Source: Centrapalus pauciflorus (taxonomy: Eukaryota; Streptophyta; Magnoliopsida; Asterales; Asteraceae). From it: DNA of 64,000 nucleotides. How positions within the stretch are numbered: the stretch's first letter is position 1; the number at the start of each line of letters is the position of its first letter. The notes under the pieces were generated by a model. That model did no database searches. It saw only the letters and a program-made list of their open reading frames with translations, and was not told where the DNA came from. The stretch lies in assembly GCA_020465985.1 (NCBI GenBank), contig JAANYP010007556.1, positions 124,001-188,000 on the forward strand. Reading direction: 5' to 3'. This document shows, piece after piece, positions 46,477 to 56,814 of this stretch. The position numbers were made by a program, and so were the translations under genes.

Positions 46477-46775
46477 TAAGGGTATGTTTGGCAAAACTAG
46501 TTGTAGATTTGTATTTTTAAAAAAGGTAGAGCTTTTAGTAGCTGAAGCTTTTGAGAGCTGAATCTTTTTAAAAAAGCTGGAGCTTTTAGTTTTATACATG
46601 TGTTTTGTAAAAGTAGTTGTAGATGTAGTTTTTAGTATTAAATTACGTAAAAGCACATTAATATTAATTAAAAGTGGTAGTTTATGATTAATAAAAGGGT
46701 AAAAAATAAATATATTTGACCAAAAGCTCAAGAGTTTTTCAAACTGATAAAATAACAAACTTCTTGTTTAATGTT
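46477..46775. mobile_element. MITE-like repeat beginning GGGTATGTTTGGCA
   Basis: The start (GGGTATGTTTGGCAAAACTA) resembles the ends of the 52590-53000 element. Internal short inverted motifs (AGCTGAAGCTTTTGAGAGCT) would form a hairpin. The ORF on the - strand, rich in Ser, Thr and Phe, is a by-product. Confidence 0.4.
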
Positions 46776-46812
46776 TGCAAATAACTAAATATTTTTATAA
46801 CATTTATATTCT

Positions 46813-46960
46813 ATCTATAACTACTATTAAATGAGTAACTAATATATTATGTGTAAGTCTTTTATTTAATTCATCATGTGTTGTAATTTCATTTTGTTAC
46901 ATGTCATTTATTAAATTTAAATTCAAATATAAATCAAATCCAAGGCATATATGATTGAAG
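46813..46960 (+). mobile_element. Helitron-like 5' end
   Basis: TCTATAACTACTATTAAATG followed by AGTAAC resembles the 5' end of the 17311-17791 Helitron, and the downstream AAATTTAAATTCAAAT and AAATCAAATCC recur there too. A CTAG 3' end was not found, so only a partial copy is claimed. Confidence 0.4.
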
Positions 46961-47444
46961 GTTAGGTTAAAGTGAGAGCTGGGCCGGGGTCATTTAACAA
47001 ATGGTTTGTGTGGACCGTGGCAATGCATCATGCATGTGGTTGGTTGGTTGGTTCAAGCAAAGCAATGAATTATTAGCATATATTATTCATACGGGTGAGT
47101 TGGGAAAAAAGCAACTAACAATTTCAGTAAAATAAATTAAATCCACATGCTTTCTCACTTTTTATTTCCATATGTTTGTACTTATAGCAACTTTTTTTCC
47201 TCAAAACTCTAAATTTTTATAGAACATTCATTTTCTTTCCACAAATCATATTAAATTTTTATGGTTTTTTGGCTCACACAATTTTAAAGGATTTAAAACT
47301 TATGTATAATAAATAGTATGTTTGCTTTAAGATATAAAATGGTAAAGAGTATGAATTTAAAATCCCACAAGCCAAATGGGACGTAAATCTTTTAATATGT
47401 ATTTAAGATTTTAGCCACAATTAAGTTTGATGTGATCAAATCTG

Positions 47445-47985
47445 GTAAAGTTAATACAATCTAGTAAAGCTAACACATTTTTATATATTGATAGTTGATA
47501 ACTCCATTAAAACTAGAATTTACGATTTCATTAATGATCCCAATTAAGTTTGTCGTTGTGATTAAATCTAGTAAAGTTAACACAATTTTATAGGAAAATT
47601 TATCAAGAAATGTAACATAAAATATAAAAATTGACAATAAATGTAATTTGAAATTTTTTAGGCCAAGAAATGTAACATATAATTTAATTTTGTCAAAAAG
47701 GGATTGATGACCAATTAAGAAGGTAAAATTTTAATTTTATAATCTCTTTTTTGGTAAAAGAATAAAATTTAATTATCTTTATTGGCCTAAAATTTGAATT
47801 TCATGACATTTCTCGGTCAAACTAGAATTTTACGTTATCTTTCTCAGCCTAAAAATTTTTACAATACCTTTATTGTCAAATTTCATGTTTAATATTACAT
47901 TTCTTGGTAAATCTTCCTATTTTTATATATTGATACAGTTGATACTTCCATTAAAACTAGGGCTGGTTTGACCTGATGTGGTCGA
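47445..47985. repeat. Local duplication interrupted by a foldback element
   Basis: The segment ATCTAGTAAAG...TTTTTATATATTGATA...CCATTAAAACTAG occurs at about 47460-47517 and again from 47565 to 47960. In the second copy it is split after the T-rich stretch by the foldback at 47591-47922. Confidence 0.6.
47591..47922. mobile_element. Foldback element with ~100-bp inverted arms
   Basis: The left arm (ATAGGAAAATTTATCAAGAA) and the reversed right arm (ATAGGAAGATTTACCAAGAA) stay alignable for about 100 bp, and each arm repeats a CAAGAAATGTAACAT-type motif. It is flanked by ATTTTAT and ATTTTTAT, a plausible target duplication. Confidence 0.6.
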
Positions 47986-49044
47986 ATTGACATGCTCACT
48001 TGTCAACTTCTGTTAACCTATTTATAGCCATGTCGTATTTGGTTTCGTGTCATTTTTCATGTCGTTTTCTTATCGATCCATTATCGGCATGTTTATACGG
48101 AGGTTCTCTGAATCAAGTTTTCATTTATTTGGATCCGAAAACTACTTATTTTGGGGAATAAAAGAAAATATAATATCTATTAAGATTAATAAATATAAAA
48201 GACAAATACAATTTATTATTTTTTATATATGTAAATGTTAATAAATAGTTAAGATTTAAATCTACATCCAAATTATATGTTACATTTAGAGATAGGATCG
48301 TTACAGAACCTAAATTTAGTGTAAAACTGTAGAACCAACCTCATAGATTAGATTAATCTAACGGTCACACCAAGTGTGAAGTTTGTGGGAAAAAAATTGA
48401 TATTAGTAATATATTAATTCATTGAAGGGTAAAATTGAAAAATATCCGCAATAACAAAAAGATTGACATCAGCAAAAAAAAAATCATATTTCATTTAAAT
48501 TAAAATAACATTAATACGATTATTTTTTAGATCAAAGAAATTATACCATATAAACGAGAACTTTATACTCTTTAAAACAAGATTGGTCATGATATATTTT
48601 TTTTGAAAATTTTTTACGTATTTATTATTTGTAAAAAAAAAGTTATTCAGATGAACATTCAATGTATCATATCGCGAATATTCAATGTCGAAGTAACACT
48701 ATAAATCTATATATTCAACATTGCATATTAGATACAATTACTATTCTATTTCAATAGACCCTTTATATTTTCAATGGTTCGGTCTTTTTGTCGTATGTTT
48801 TTTATTTTAGCTCTTATATATTTTTTTTTTGTCTTACTCGCTAGGTCAAATTAATAAAAAAAATATAAGAGTATGATGGTTTTTTAATAGCATCAGACAA
48901 AAATCACAAAACATAAAAGCAGTAGCGTAGTAAGGATTTCATTTTTGGATAAGTCATATTAATCAGTAAAAATCGGTAGATACCAAAAATACTAAAAATA
49001 TAATAAATAAAATATGATTACAATAAAAATGATCCTTTTAATAC

Positions 49045-49484
49045 ATGGATGGCAACGGGGCGGTTTCGGGCCATGGAATGGAAATCTCGTCCCCGTCCCC
49101 GTCTCCATCGGGTACGCGGGGAAACCTGCGGGGAATCGGAGAAACCCATTTATAAATCAATAATATAAAATTTAACGACATGATTCATAATTTAAGCTTA
49201 AAACATCAATGTGTTAAAAATTACAATACTAATATTAAATTAAATTCGTATCTCTATCAAATGATAACGAAAAAAACATTCTTTTAATAATTTATATATA
49301 AACAAATAAGTTCTTTAAATTATATATAATCATTTTTGTGCATACTATATAAAATAGATAAAAATATTAATGTTTTATATATAATATATTACAATATAAA
49401 TAGCATGTTGTTATTAAAAAAGTAATCGGAGTATTCGGGAATTTAAACAGGTTATGTAATCGGGTATACGGGACGGATATTATC
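49045..49484. mobile_element. Right-truncated copy of the 3791-4365 hAT family
   Basis: It begins TGGATGGCAACGGGGCGG and shares long stretches with the first copy, for example TTAAAATTACAAT, TCGTATCTCTATCAAATG and TTTAAACNGGTTATGTAAT. Similarity stops near 49484, so the right ~80-100 bp including the inverted terminus are missing. Confidence 0.7.
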
Positions 49485-49489
49485 TATTA

Positions 49490-50505
49490 AAGCAATCGAT
49501 GCAGTTCGTCGTTTTTTCAGTCCAGTCTCAAGTCTTGCATATCTCTAATTTTCAAAATATCAATATGAAATATTTGCGTAGACGTTTTACCGGTTGTATA
49601 GTCTTTCCATTTTTAAAATTCATTTATTGGAAACAAAGAAAAATATACAATTGTTTAATGGAAACAAAAATTAAGTAAAACAAAAAAAATGTGTAACTAT
49701 CAGATGGAAACAAAAAAATGTAACTATCAAATAGAAACAGAAAAAAGTACAGTGCATAAATGAAAATATAAATGAGAGTACGTCTCTATTGTATGTCTTT
49801 ATCCCGTAATAAAATTATAAATGTATGGTTTTTTTCGATATGAACATTAATTTTAATTATTATTTTTAATAAAATCTCATATTGAATTATGAAAATGGCT
49901 CATATAAGAACGGTTAGTTGTTTTACATAAATTATGAATGGGGTAGTCTATTTACACCCTGTTGTGGGGTAGAAAAATAGTTAGGTTGACCTTAAAAAGT
50001 GAAATGATAAAATTTGTCATTAATCTATTGACTAATTAATTATAAAAATTGATTTCTAATAATATATTAATAATGATATGATAGGAAAAAACATTTATAG
50101 GATGAGAATAGTAGCATCCATTTGAAAAATAAATATGATAATAAAGACGTAAGAATGAACGTGATTCGTAAATGGAAGGAAGAGGTTGATGGTGACAAAT
50201 CCGAGCAAAAAGAGTAAAAAACTATGAAAGTCATCAAACTTCAAAATTTTGCCCCCACTTTTTAGCCAAATAAGTTTGATTCATATCATCATTGTTACTT
50301 TTTTCTTGTTAAATATTTTGCATGAATATTGTTCCTGGCCTCTCAAAAGTCTGCACTACACTCTGAAAAGATAAAAGGTTTCATAATATGTGTCTAGATT
50401 TTAGAGCTAAAAAAAAGCTAAAGAATCTATTCTCTTCTATCATATATTTTTTCTTTTCTTTATCTATCCTTAAAATAGAAAATAAAAAAAAATTATCTTA
50501 TCATT
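49490..50505. other. AT-rich intergenic DNA
   Basis: A short triplicated phrase (GGAAACAAAAA...GTAACTATCA) occurs at 49660-49740. No gene or element recognised otherwise. Confidence 0.4.
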
Positions 50506-50699
50506 AATCTACTAATTTATTAACACATGTATTACACGGATAACTTAAGTGAATAATGCATTTTTGTTTGCCAATTGAGTTACAAATAGAATTATGATTC
50601 ATTGTTGTAGTTCATAAAACATGCCGAGTTTAAAGGTGAAAAGTTAGATGTGATTATAATTATAAAAATGATATTTTTAATATTAAACATAATTTCAAA

Positions 50700-51907
50700 C
50701 AGGGACGGATCCAGAAATTTTTGTTATCGGTGTCACTTTTTTAAAGTAAGTTTAATACTTAGATTTTCAAAATATTTTCCTACACGAATCGGGTCACAAA
50801 ACGGGTTGCCAACACAAAATTAACAAATATCAAAATATTTCTAATTAAAAAAGTACATAATACGATACCATTATAACTTAAAAACAAATAAGTATAGTAA
50901 GTATTAAACTTTTACAATTGTTGTCTTTGAGTCTTTATCTCTTGAAATCTTGTCAAAATTTTGTCTATTATCCTAAATTTTTTTATAGAATTAACAAATA
51001 AGTTAACAATTGATCAAAAAACTTAAAAAATAAACACTTAGCATTTGATTTGTCATTTGATCTAATTGCCTGAAATATAGAATAAGTAAATATTTCAGTA
51101 AATTAAACATATATATTTTATATTTAAGTAAATTAAAGTATTAAACATCTACTCACTACACTTAAGAAGTTAACAAATAAACTATTGAAATAACTAAATG
51201 AGAATTGATAATAACATGTTATTATACCTAGACAGAGAGAGAAAGAAGTTTCAACTTTAAAAAACATGGACTATTTTTTTGGGCTTTTTTAAAAATCTTT
51301 CGGCCTTTTTGGACCAACTTAATTAACATTCTTTATTGTTGTTTTTATAGTTCTTTGGACTTTTTTTTAAAAATTTTTACTAAAACTCAGTATTATTTTA
51401 ACAAATTTAAGTAATAAAAAAACAAATATAAATTTAGATACATATGTTATAATTTTAAAAAAATTTCGTAGGTGTCACTCAAAAAAACTCTTAGGGGGCG
51501 TTTGGTTCGCGGATTTTTTATCTGGGATTTACATTTTGTCAAAGGATTTGCATTATGCAGCATTTGCATTTGTCAGGATTTTGTCAAGAAATTTGCATTA
51601 TCTTATAGAAAAAATTTGTTAATCTGAAAAATGCAAGGTAACTGGGATTTAAAATCCTAGGGGGGAGGCTGAGATTTTAAATCACAAAGAATGGAAGGAT
51701 TTAAGAAATCCTGAGATTTTAAATCCTTACTGAAATCTACGAACCAAACACAGGATTTTAAATGCAAATCCTAGGAAATCCCAGGAAATCCGCGAACCAA
51801 ACGCCCCCTTAGGTGTCACTCGGGTTTTTGATACATACGTAACTCAGTATGTTGAAAATTTATCGGTGTCGAGTGACACCCATTGTAAGGAACTAAATCC
51901 GCCACTG
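50700..51907. mobile_element. hAT-type element with perfect 8-bp duplication
   Basis: Inverted ends CAGGGACGGATCCAG and (reversed) CAGTGGCGGATTTAG, with GGTGTCAC further in at both ends, are flanked by ATTTCAAA at 50692-50699 and 51908-51915. The 1208-bp element has no transposase and contains a Tourist-like MITE at 51494-51808. Confidence 0.8.
51494..51808. mobile_element. Tourist-like (PIF/Harbinger) MITE
   Basis: Near-perfect inverted termini (GGGGGCGTTTGGTTCGCGGA at both ends) with the target duplication TTA at 51491-51493 and 51809-51811. Length is 315 bp and it is non-coding. It lies inside the hAT at 50700-51907 and so is younger. A truncated relative is at 53019-53240. Confidence 0.88.
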
Positions 51908-52589
51908 ATTTCAAAAATAGAATAAATTACAAGTCATAATTTATAAGAATTAATATTATAATAAATACTTATAATTAAATAAAATACTAAATTTATTCAA
52001 TAGATTAGACTATAATTTTTTTAAATATATAATATATGTAACTATAATATCTTATTTTCTTCATAACGTTGTATATGGACAAATAATAGTTTGATGTTAT
52101 ATCAATACTTAAGTGACTCGTGTGTTGAATTTAGGCAGATTAGAAGGATTAGGTGACCATTAATTAATATTTATGCAAGAAAGAAGAAAAGTGGAGTGTG
52201 TGTCTCAGTTCACACTTCACCCACTGCCCCTCTCTAAAACTAATCACATTTAATTTCCAATACAAATTGATTAAATAGCAATAAAAGCGACACAGTCCGC
52301 GTATTTTTCATAATTTAAATTGCTCCAAATTTAACTACTATTTTATCCATACAGGATTGTTCCATTTAAAATTTTATATTTTATTTAGTTCTTGATAATA
52401 ATATAACATATGTTTGTATATTTTAAAGAATATATAATTTTTCTTATTTTGTTCAACTAAGATTATATTTTTCGTGGAAACGTCAAAATTATATATTTCG
52501 GTTATAATTTAGAATTTGTTAGAGATTTAGTACCGAAATGAATTTCAAAGATGCCTTGAATGTTCTTGTGATCTTGTATTTGAATTTTC

Positions 52590-53000
52590 GATAGGGTGCG
52601 TTTGACAAAAGCTTTTGAGAATTTTTACATTTTTAGTATCTTTAACTTTTAATTTTTGAAAGCTCAAGCTTAAAAACTCATTTGTTTATAGGAGCTTAAG
52701 TTTTTATTTGGATTTGAAAACTCTCAAAAGCTATTCTATGAGAAGATAATTGAAGTAGCTTTCAAAACGAGTTTGAATTTTTAGTCAAACAAAATTTCAT
52801 TTTTACTCTTTAAATAATTATAAACTATAACTTTAAATAATATCAAAGTCTCTTATTATGTTATTTAATACTAAAAGTTCCAGCTACAACATATTTATAA
52901 AAACAAAAAACTCTGGCTCTCAAAAACTTCATCCACTAAAAGCTTCAGTTCTCAGCTCCATCTTAAAGTTATAGCTAGTCGTGCCAAACATACGTTTGTT
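52590..53000. mobile_element. MITE-like element with GTTTGRCA ends
   Basis: The left end (GGGTGCGTTTGACAAAAGC) and the reversed right end (GTATGTTTGGCACGACTAGC) are imperfect inverted repeats. The interior is rich in AAGCTTTTGAG-like motifs, as in the 46477-46775 element. Confidence 0.5.
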
Positions 53001-53018
53001 GAAAATAAATTAATAAGG

Positions 53019-53240
53019 TGGTGTTTATTTCGCAGATTTTATGGGATTTGCATTTAAATTCTTGTATTTGGTTCGTAGATTTCAGTAAGAATTTCTTAAA
53101 TTTCTTAATTCTTTGTTATTTAAAAAACACAATCACCCCTTAGGATTTTAAATTACAATTACTTGTATTTTTCATATTAGCAATTTTTTTTCTTAAAATA
53201 TAATATAGATTTTTTGACAAAATCTAAACAAGGGTTTAAA
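53019..53240. mobile_element. Truncated relative of the Tourist-like MITE
   Basis: It begins GGTGGTGTTTATTTCGCAGA, then GGGATTTGCATTTAAAT and GGTTCGTAGATTTCAGTAAG, phrases that also occur in the 51494-51808 element. The right end is not identified. Confidence 0.45.
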
Positions 53241-53707
53241 TATGATAGCTCAAGAAATTAATTAGACAAGTGAATAGCAGGTGCTGTCATTGACCAAGTA
53301 AACTCATCAATCATCATCATAATAAATTGTTAAGTACATTAGAATGGATACACAGTAACAAAGCATAATACCGCGGAGGCGTTGATATTTGATCCTCCAA
53401 CTATTTGGTATTTACTCGTTCAAAAAAGAAAAAGAAAATTATTTGGTATTTACATACATGCTCAAGCATTAAACATTTTAGCAACCCAATTATTTTTTAA
53501 AGCAAATCATTAAGCAGTTTGCTTAGTCACTTAACATTTAATACATCTTTTAACTTAGAAGTGTAACAGTCCAAGTTTTTATAATGCAAAACAATGGTTT
53601 TTGAAGTTACATTTTTGGTATACACTTTGTTTATTATTTTTATAAAATTTGTTTTATTGAACAACATATACACACACACAACAAAAGTAGATATTGTATT
53701 TTAGTAA

Positions 53708-53760
53708 CTAGTTTATCAACACATGTATTATACTGATATAATTAATAAATAGTTAATTCT
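53708..53760 (-). mobile_element. Helitron-like 3' end, decayed
   Basis: On the - strand the sequence ends CAGTATAATACATGTG, TTGATAAA, CTAG before T. The stem is eroded compared with 17311 and 44366. No 5' end was located. Confidence 0.35.
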
Positions 53761-54807
53761 TTTAAATTCATATCTGTGTAAGACTAAAAGATCATATTAT
53801 ATTACAAATAAAATATAAAAAAAATTAGAATTTCTACTAAATCAGAATGGAGTATGTAAGTGTGTGCTTTTACTTATTTTATCAACTTTTTAATAGAATT
53901 TTCATGATATGTAAAAATATTTTAATTTTTTTAAAATTCTTTTATAAACGAAATATTTTTAATTATTTTCTTTATTTTTCCAAATAAAATCTCATATTAT
54001 TTTATTTTTATTTTAACTGTCATAGTACTTACGTAGATTTTTAATATTTTATAACCACAGTATTTTACTATTTTCATTCTTTATAAATATGCTTTTTCTT
54101 TAAATACATATGGATATTAGTTACTTTTTATATTTATTTTGTACAAATTTTCTATAACTTAATAAGTTAAAAAGAGAATTGATTTTTCATTTATTAAAAT
54201 TCTTACTAATTATTATATACTATTATTTTGATTGGTGAAATAGTTAAATGTCTTATTTTAAAATAACATTGACTATTTTAGTAAAAAATAACCAATAAAC
54301 ATTAATTATAGATCTTAATGCAATTAATTTTGATAAATAGAATGATTTATGTAAATACGAGTAAAATTTGTTTTTGAAATATTAAAGAAAAACAAAAAGA
54401 AAAGATATGTGAAAATAGTGACACGTAACAAATTGTATTATATTTTGGTAAATTTTATATGTACATTTTCTTATTATTAATCATACTTTTTAATATGAGA
54501 AGAAATTAAGTTTAATTACCAAATACCAACCGTTACGTCGTTAAAATAAAAATAACGGAAAGAAGGAAATACATTATTATTAAAAATGTAAAGAAAGAGG
54601 TGTGGATTTTTTAATTGTAATAATATATAAGTTAAAAATGATTATAATAATGAAAAGGATCTGCTGTCATTTGGCACTCTGAAGAAGGAAAAGAGAAAGT
54701 CAAAAACACACAGATTCTGGTTTGATCTTTAGGATAGTGTTATAGCTGTCCATGTAATTTAATCCTTCTTCTTCTGCTTCCTCTCTCATCTCATCATAAT
54801 TCATATC
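53760..54807. other. Kinase upstream region, AT-rich
   Basis: Very AT-rich DNA with no recognised element until the last ~150 bp, which become pyrimidine-rich (CTTCTTCTTCTGCTTCCTCT) as expected for the 5' UTR of the kinase gene. Confidence 0.4.
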
Positions 54808-56814
54808 ATGCCTTCTCGAATGCCTTCTTCTCCATCTCCCCAGCCACCGTTACCGCCACCTGATCACCATCAAATCCACCTTGTACCTCCGCTAGCCGTT
54901 GCTTTCTCTTTCCTAATAGCCCTAACCCTCTGCCTCCGCAAGCTCACTACACGCAAGCGCACCGTCCCTTCCGACTCTAAACCACCTCACAAATATTCCT
55001 ACTCCGCACTCCGCCGCGCCACCGCCTCCTTCTCCCCATCCAATCGCCTCGGTCAAGGCGGTTTTGGTTCCGTTTACCGTGGAACCCTAATTAATAACCA
55101 GGAGGTTGCTGTCAAGGTCATGGACGCCGGTTCTCTTCAAGGTGAGCGTGAATTTCAAAACGAGCTCTTCTTTGCTGGAAAAGTCGATTCTGATCGCATC
55201 CTAGCCGTCGTTGGATTTTCCTCCGACCGGAGACGACGGCGTATGGTGCTTGTTTACGAATTCATGTCTAACGGAAGCTTACAAGATTGCTTGCTTCATC
55301 GCAAGTGCGCCGAGCTAAAGGAGTGGAAACAGCGGCTTTCGGTCGCAATTGATATCGCGAAAGGTATAGAATATCTTCATCATTATTGTGATCCACCGAT
55401 TATTCATAGTGATATAAAACCTAGTAATATACTGTTAGATCATAACTTCAAAGCAAAGATTGGGGATTTTGGTTTAGCTAGGTTAAAACCTGAAGATGAG
55501 TGCCGAATAGAATTGAATAGTAAGATTGAGGAAGGCAGAAAGGCAGGGAATTCAATAACGGAGGATAATGGATCTGTCTTTGAGGAGACAGAGAGCTTGG
55601 CGACGACTACAGTATGTGAGGAGTTTAGTATAGTTCCGGATAATCAGTCACCTGAGAGTTTTGTTACAGTTCCAGTTACAGAGACATCCCCAGAGATGTT
55701 TACACCGTCGCCAAGGGCAGCTGCAGCAGGGGATGTGAGTGTGTCAGAGGGAAATCTTGATGCAACAAGCGTGGAGAGTGGTGGTGGCGGCGGTGGTAGC
55801 ACGAAGAAAAGTGGGAGGAGAAAGAATAGTAGTATTTCAGGGAAGGATTGGTGGTGGAAACAAGACAATGGTATGTCAGAGTCTGGGCGTGTGAAAGATT
55901 ATGTTATGGAGTGGATTGGGAGTGAGATCAAGAAGGAGAGGCCAAAGACAGAATGGATCACATCCGGGGCTTCATCCAGTGCAAGTGCTGCACACACAGG
56001 AAAATCAGAGAAGAAGCACAAAAAGCGACTTGATTGGTGGATTTCACTGGATGAGGATAAGAATGTGAAAAAACACAAGAGAAGGCCTGCCAGGGAGTGG
56101 TGGAAGGAGGAATATTGTGATGAACTCGCAAGAAAGAAAAGGAAAAACAAGAAGAAGCAGGGGAACGAGTCGACTAATAATAACATCAACAACGATAACT
56201 GGTGGCCAAAAGATGATGAAATGTATGTGGATAGAAAAAAGAAGAGGACCAGGAGCAGGGGTAGCAGAGGTAGCGTAGATTGGTGGTTGGATGGACTGAG
56301 TGGTGAGCTTTGGAGGGCACGACATGCTAGTCATGATTCTGTGAGTGGCGAGATACCTAGAAGTGGTGGTATTAGCAGCACACCAAGCATGAGGGGAACT
56401 GTTTGTTATGTTGCTCCAGAGTATTCATGTGGTGGAGATCTTTCAGAGAAGTGTGATGTTTACAGCTTTGGGGTTCTACTGCTAGTTCTCATTGCTGGTC
56501 GGAGACCACTCCAGGTGACTGGATCACCCATGTCGGAATTTCAACGAGCCAATCTACTATCTTGGGCACGGCATCTTGCACGTTCAGGGAAACTTCTTGA
56601 TCTTGTGGATCAGTCTGTTCAATCTTTAGATAGGGAACAAGCTCTAGTTTGTATCATAGTGGCACTTCTTTGCCTGCAAAAGTCCCCTGCACTTCGGCCA
56701 TCTATGAAAGAAGTAGTGGCAATGCTTTCTGGAGAACTAGAGCCTCCACCCCTACCAGTGGAATATTCCCCCTCAACCCCATCTCGGTTCAAGTCGCATA
56801 GGAAGACTCGGTGA
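54808..56814 (+). CDS. Receptor-like Ser/Thr kinase with Trp-rich activation-segment insert (At2g45590/At4g25390 type)
   Basis: Intronless, 668 residues. A Pro-rich N-terminus and one membrane segment (~27-43) precede the kinase domain; there is no extracellular receptor domain. Kinase motifs: LGQGGFGSVY (81-90), Lys103 in VAVKVMD, Glu119, IIHSDIKPSNILLD with Asp202 (HSD, so a non-RD kinase), DFG (220-222), then APE only at 536-538, normally about 30 residues later. The ~300-residue insert is acidic and Ser-rich first, then very basic, with Trp clusters at 348-350, 369, 383, 410-411, 431-432, 465-466, 492-493 and 502. The remainder (EKCDVYSFGVLLLVLIAGRR to MLSGE) is normal. From memory, Arabidopsis At2g45590 and At4g25390 share this layout. 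The function is unknown. Two in-frame ATGs, four codons apart, could both serve as start. Confidence 0.9.
   Translation: MPSRMPSSPSPQPPLPPPDHHQIHLVPPLAVAFSFLIALTLCLRKLTTRKRTVPSDSKPPHKYSYSALRRATASFSPSNRLGQGGFGSVYRGTLINNQEVAVKVMDAGSLQGEREFQNELFFAGKVDSDRILAVVGFSSDRRRRRMVLVYEFMSNGSLQDCLLHRKCAELKEWKQRLSVAIDIAKGIEYLHHYCDPPIIHSDIKPSNILLDHNFKAKIGDFGLARLKPEDECRIELNSKIEEGRKAGNSITEDNGSVFEETESLATTTVCEEFSIVPDNQSPESFVTVPVTETSPEMFTPSPRAAAAGDVSVSEGNLDATSVESGGGGGGSTKKSGRRKNSSISGKDWWWKQDNGMSESGRVKDYVMEWIGSEIKKERPKTEWITSGASSSASAAHTGKSEKKHKKRLDWWISLDEDKNVKKHKRRPAREWWKEEYCDELARKKRKNKKKQGNESTNNNINNDNWWPKDDEMYVDRKKKRTRSRGSRGSVDWWLDGLSGELWRARHASHDSVSGEIPRSGGISSTPSMRGTVCYVAPEYSCGGDLSEKCDVYSFGVLLLVLIAGRRPLQVTGSPMSEFQRANLLSWARHLARSGKLLDLVDQSVQSLDREQALVCIIVALLCLQKSPALRPSMKEVVAMLSGELEPPPLPVEYSPSTPSRFKSHRKTR

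Larger units (their letters stand above)
50512..52004 (-). mobile_element. Possible Helitron hosting a nested hAT
   Basis: On the - strand a Helitron-like 3' end (decayed hairpin around GTGTAATACATG, then CTAA in place of CTAG... read here as TTAG/CTAA variants) lies at 50512. A candidate 5' end TCTATTGAATAAATT lies at 52004, with A/T flanks. Removing the hAT between leaves about 280 bp. The ends are degenerate, so this outer layer is tentative. Confidence 0.3.

Noticed and set aside
46453..46758. 101-codon - strand ORF rich in Ser, Thr and Phe
   Set aside because: It lies within a hairpin-forming MITE-like repeat; the composition follows from the repeat.
55644..56334. Three - strand open frames inside the kinase gene
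   Set aside because: They are antisense shadows of the low-complexity insert of the kinase.
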